The notes under the pieces: model-generated
Told to the model about the DNA's origin: nothing
Database searches by the model: none
Seen by the model: only the letters and a program-made list of their open reading frames with translations
Shown: positions 6,542-7,171 of the stretch, in pieces
Layout: each line of letters begins with the position of its first letter
Position numbering within the stretch: the stretch's first letter is position 1
Assembly (NCBI GenBank): GCA_024280675.1
Contig: JAJRPT010000072.1
Span: 1 to 7,171, forward strand
Direction of reading: 5' to 3'
DNA length: 7,171 nucleotides
Origin: Bacteroidota bacterium
Lineage (GTDB): Bacteria > Bacteroidota > Ignavibacteria > Kapaibacteriales > UBA2268
Position numbers and translations under genes: made by a program

Positions 6542-7171
6542 TTAGAGTATTATGTTGAAACCTATTGTCCCACCATTAATATCTTTGCCAATTTTGATTA
6601 GCTTCTTCGACTCAAATTTTATGTCAATGTTTAAATCTAGACCCAAAAGAAATCCATCAGGCAAGAACATTTTCACACCAAGACCACCGTATCCAAAAGC
6701 TCCAAGATTTGAATTTCCAAAGCCTAACTCAACTATTGGCACTCCATACTCAAAATGTGCGAAGTTGAATTTTGCACCAGCAAGCCCATAATAAGTTGAG
6801 CCGATTGCCGAGCCATCAAAAATGTTTCCAAACGAATATATTCCATTAAAATAAATATTATAACTAGAATAGGAAATGGCATCGAAACTGAAACCAAGTG
6901 CGAAATTACTCAAATTTCCATCAGATTTCAGTATTAAGCCCAATGAATTTCCGCCCAGACCAGGGGATATTCGTGGAGATCTTTTCCTGTCGAATATGAA
7001 CGAATCGTCACGACCCTTGGAGGAATTAGCAAAAGAATTGAAAATGTGTGGCACAGAAAATCCAATCAAAACATTTGGAATATTTATCGTTTGCTCAACA
7101 AAAGGCGAAAGTGCTTTCTGAACAGTAGAGGCGACGGAATAGCCTGTGTTTTCAGTAATTTTCGTTTCAGA
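6542..7171 (-). CDS. Probable outer-membrane beta-barrel-like protein, 5'-truncated by the window edge
   Basis: I do not recognise a specific family. The frame is open from the right edge, giving 209 visible residues; the true start lies outside the window. A TTG at 7069 could be read as a start, but 34 sense codons continue upstream of it, so it is probably internal. The visible N-terminal third is polar and mixed, with a basic patch (FDRKRSPR). The C-terminal two-thirds is rich in Gly, Phe and Tyr, with alternating hydrophobic and polar runs broken by Gly/Asn/Asp turns, such as FALGFSFDAISY, YYGLAGAKFNFAHF and GFLLGLDLNIDIKF. That is the look of antiparallel outer-membrane barrel strands. 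It ends FNIIL rather than in the terminal Phe or Trp common in barrel proteins, which weakens the call slightly. It reads in the same direction as the peptidase, 153 bases upstream of it, and may be a separate transcript. Cysteine is absent from the visible part. Confidence 0.7.
   Translation of the reverse strand, partial: SETKITENTGYSVASTVQKALSPFVEQTINIPNVLIGFSVPHIFNSFANSSKGRDDSFIFDRKRSPRISPGLGGNSLGLILKSDGNLSNFALGFSFDAISYSSYNIYFNGIYSFGNIFDGSAIGSTYYGLAGAKFNFAHFEYGVPIVELGFGNSNLGAFGYGGLGVKMFLPDGFLLGLDLNIDIKFESKKLIKIGKDINGGTIGFNIIL

Noticed and set aside
6542..7069. TTG at 7069 as the start of the envelope protein
   Set aside because: The frame stays open for 34 more codons to the right edge with ordinary composition; the gene is more simply truncated by the window.
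6552..7121. Plus-strand open frames at 6552-6791 and 6876-7121
   Set aside because: They are proline-rich antisense shadows of the glycine-rich envelope-protein gene.

Overview
The window is 7.2 kb of ordinary bacterial chromosome holding six protein-coding genes, two of them cut by the window edges. I see no tRNA, rRNA, CRISPR array, transposase or phage gene. The best clue to the host is the large secreted peptidase: it ends in a type IX secretion (T9SS) type A sorting domain, which restricts the source to the Bacteroidota/Chlorobiota/Ignavibacteriota/Kapabacteria side of the FCB group. The low and uneven GC content and the GAF-plus-PP2C phosphatase fit an Ignavibacteria- or Kapabacteria-like organism, but this placement is inference.

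Layout. On the + strand, bases 1-484 are the 3' part of a PduO-type cob(I)alamin adenosyltransferase (its N-terminus lies outside the window). An 84-base AT-rich gap follows, then a flavoprotein of the dihydrolipoamide dehydrogenase / soluble transhydrogenase family (569-2050) that has lost both redox-active cysteines. Its stop overlaps by 8 bases the end of a converging minus-strand gene set. Read in its own direction, that set begins at the right edge with a partial gene for a glycine-rich, probably beta-barrel envelope protein (7171-6542). A 153-base gap follows, with a possible promoter and an inverted repeat. Then come a secreted M1 zinc metallopeptidase with a T9SS tail (6388-4412), the PLP-binding homeostasis protein YggS/PLPBP (4410-3700) and a tandem-GAF PP2C/SpoIIE-type serine phosphatase (3722-2043).

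How they fit together. The last three minus-strand genes are packed like one transcript: one base separates the peptidase stop from the yggS start, and yggS probably overlaps the phosphatase by 23 bases, with a TTG start preceded by GGGAG. Their products work in different places (cell surface, cytosolic PLP metabolism, signalling), so the packing suggests co-expression rather than a shared pathway. No anti-sigma factor, anti-anti-sigma (STAS) substrate or kinase partner for the phosphatase lies in the window.

The points most worth a second look are the disulfide-less flavoprotein and a roughly 3 kb AT-rich block (about 1970-5100) whose right edge falls sharply inside the peptidase gene. I did not find a clearly new multi-gene system.
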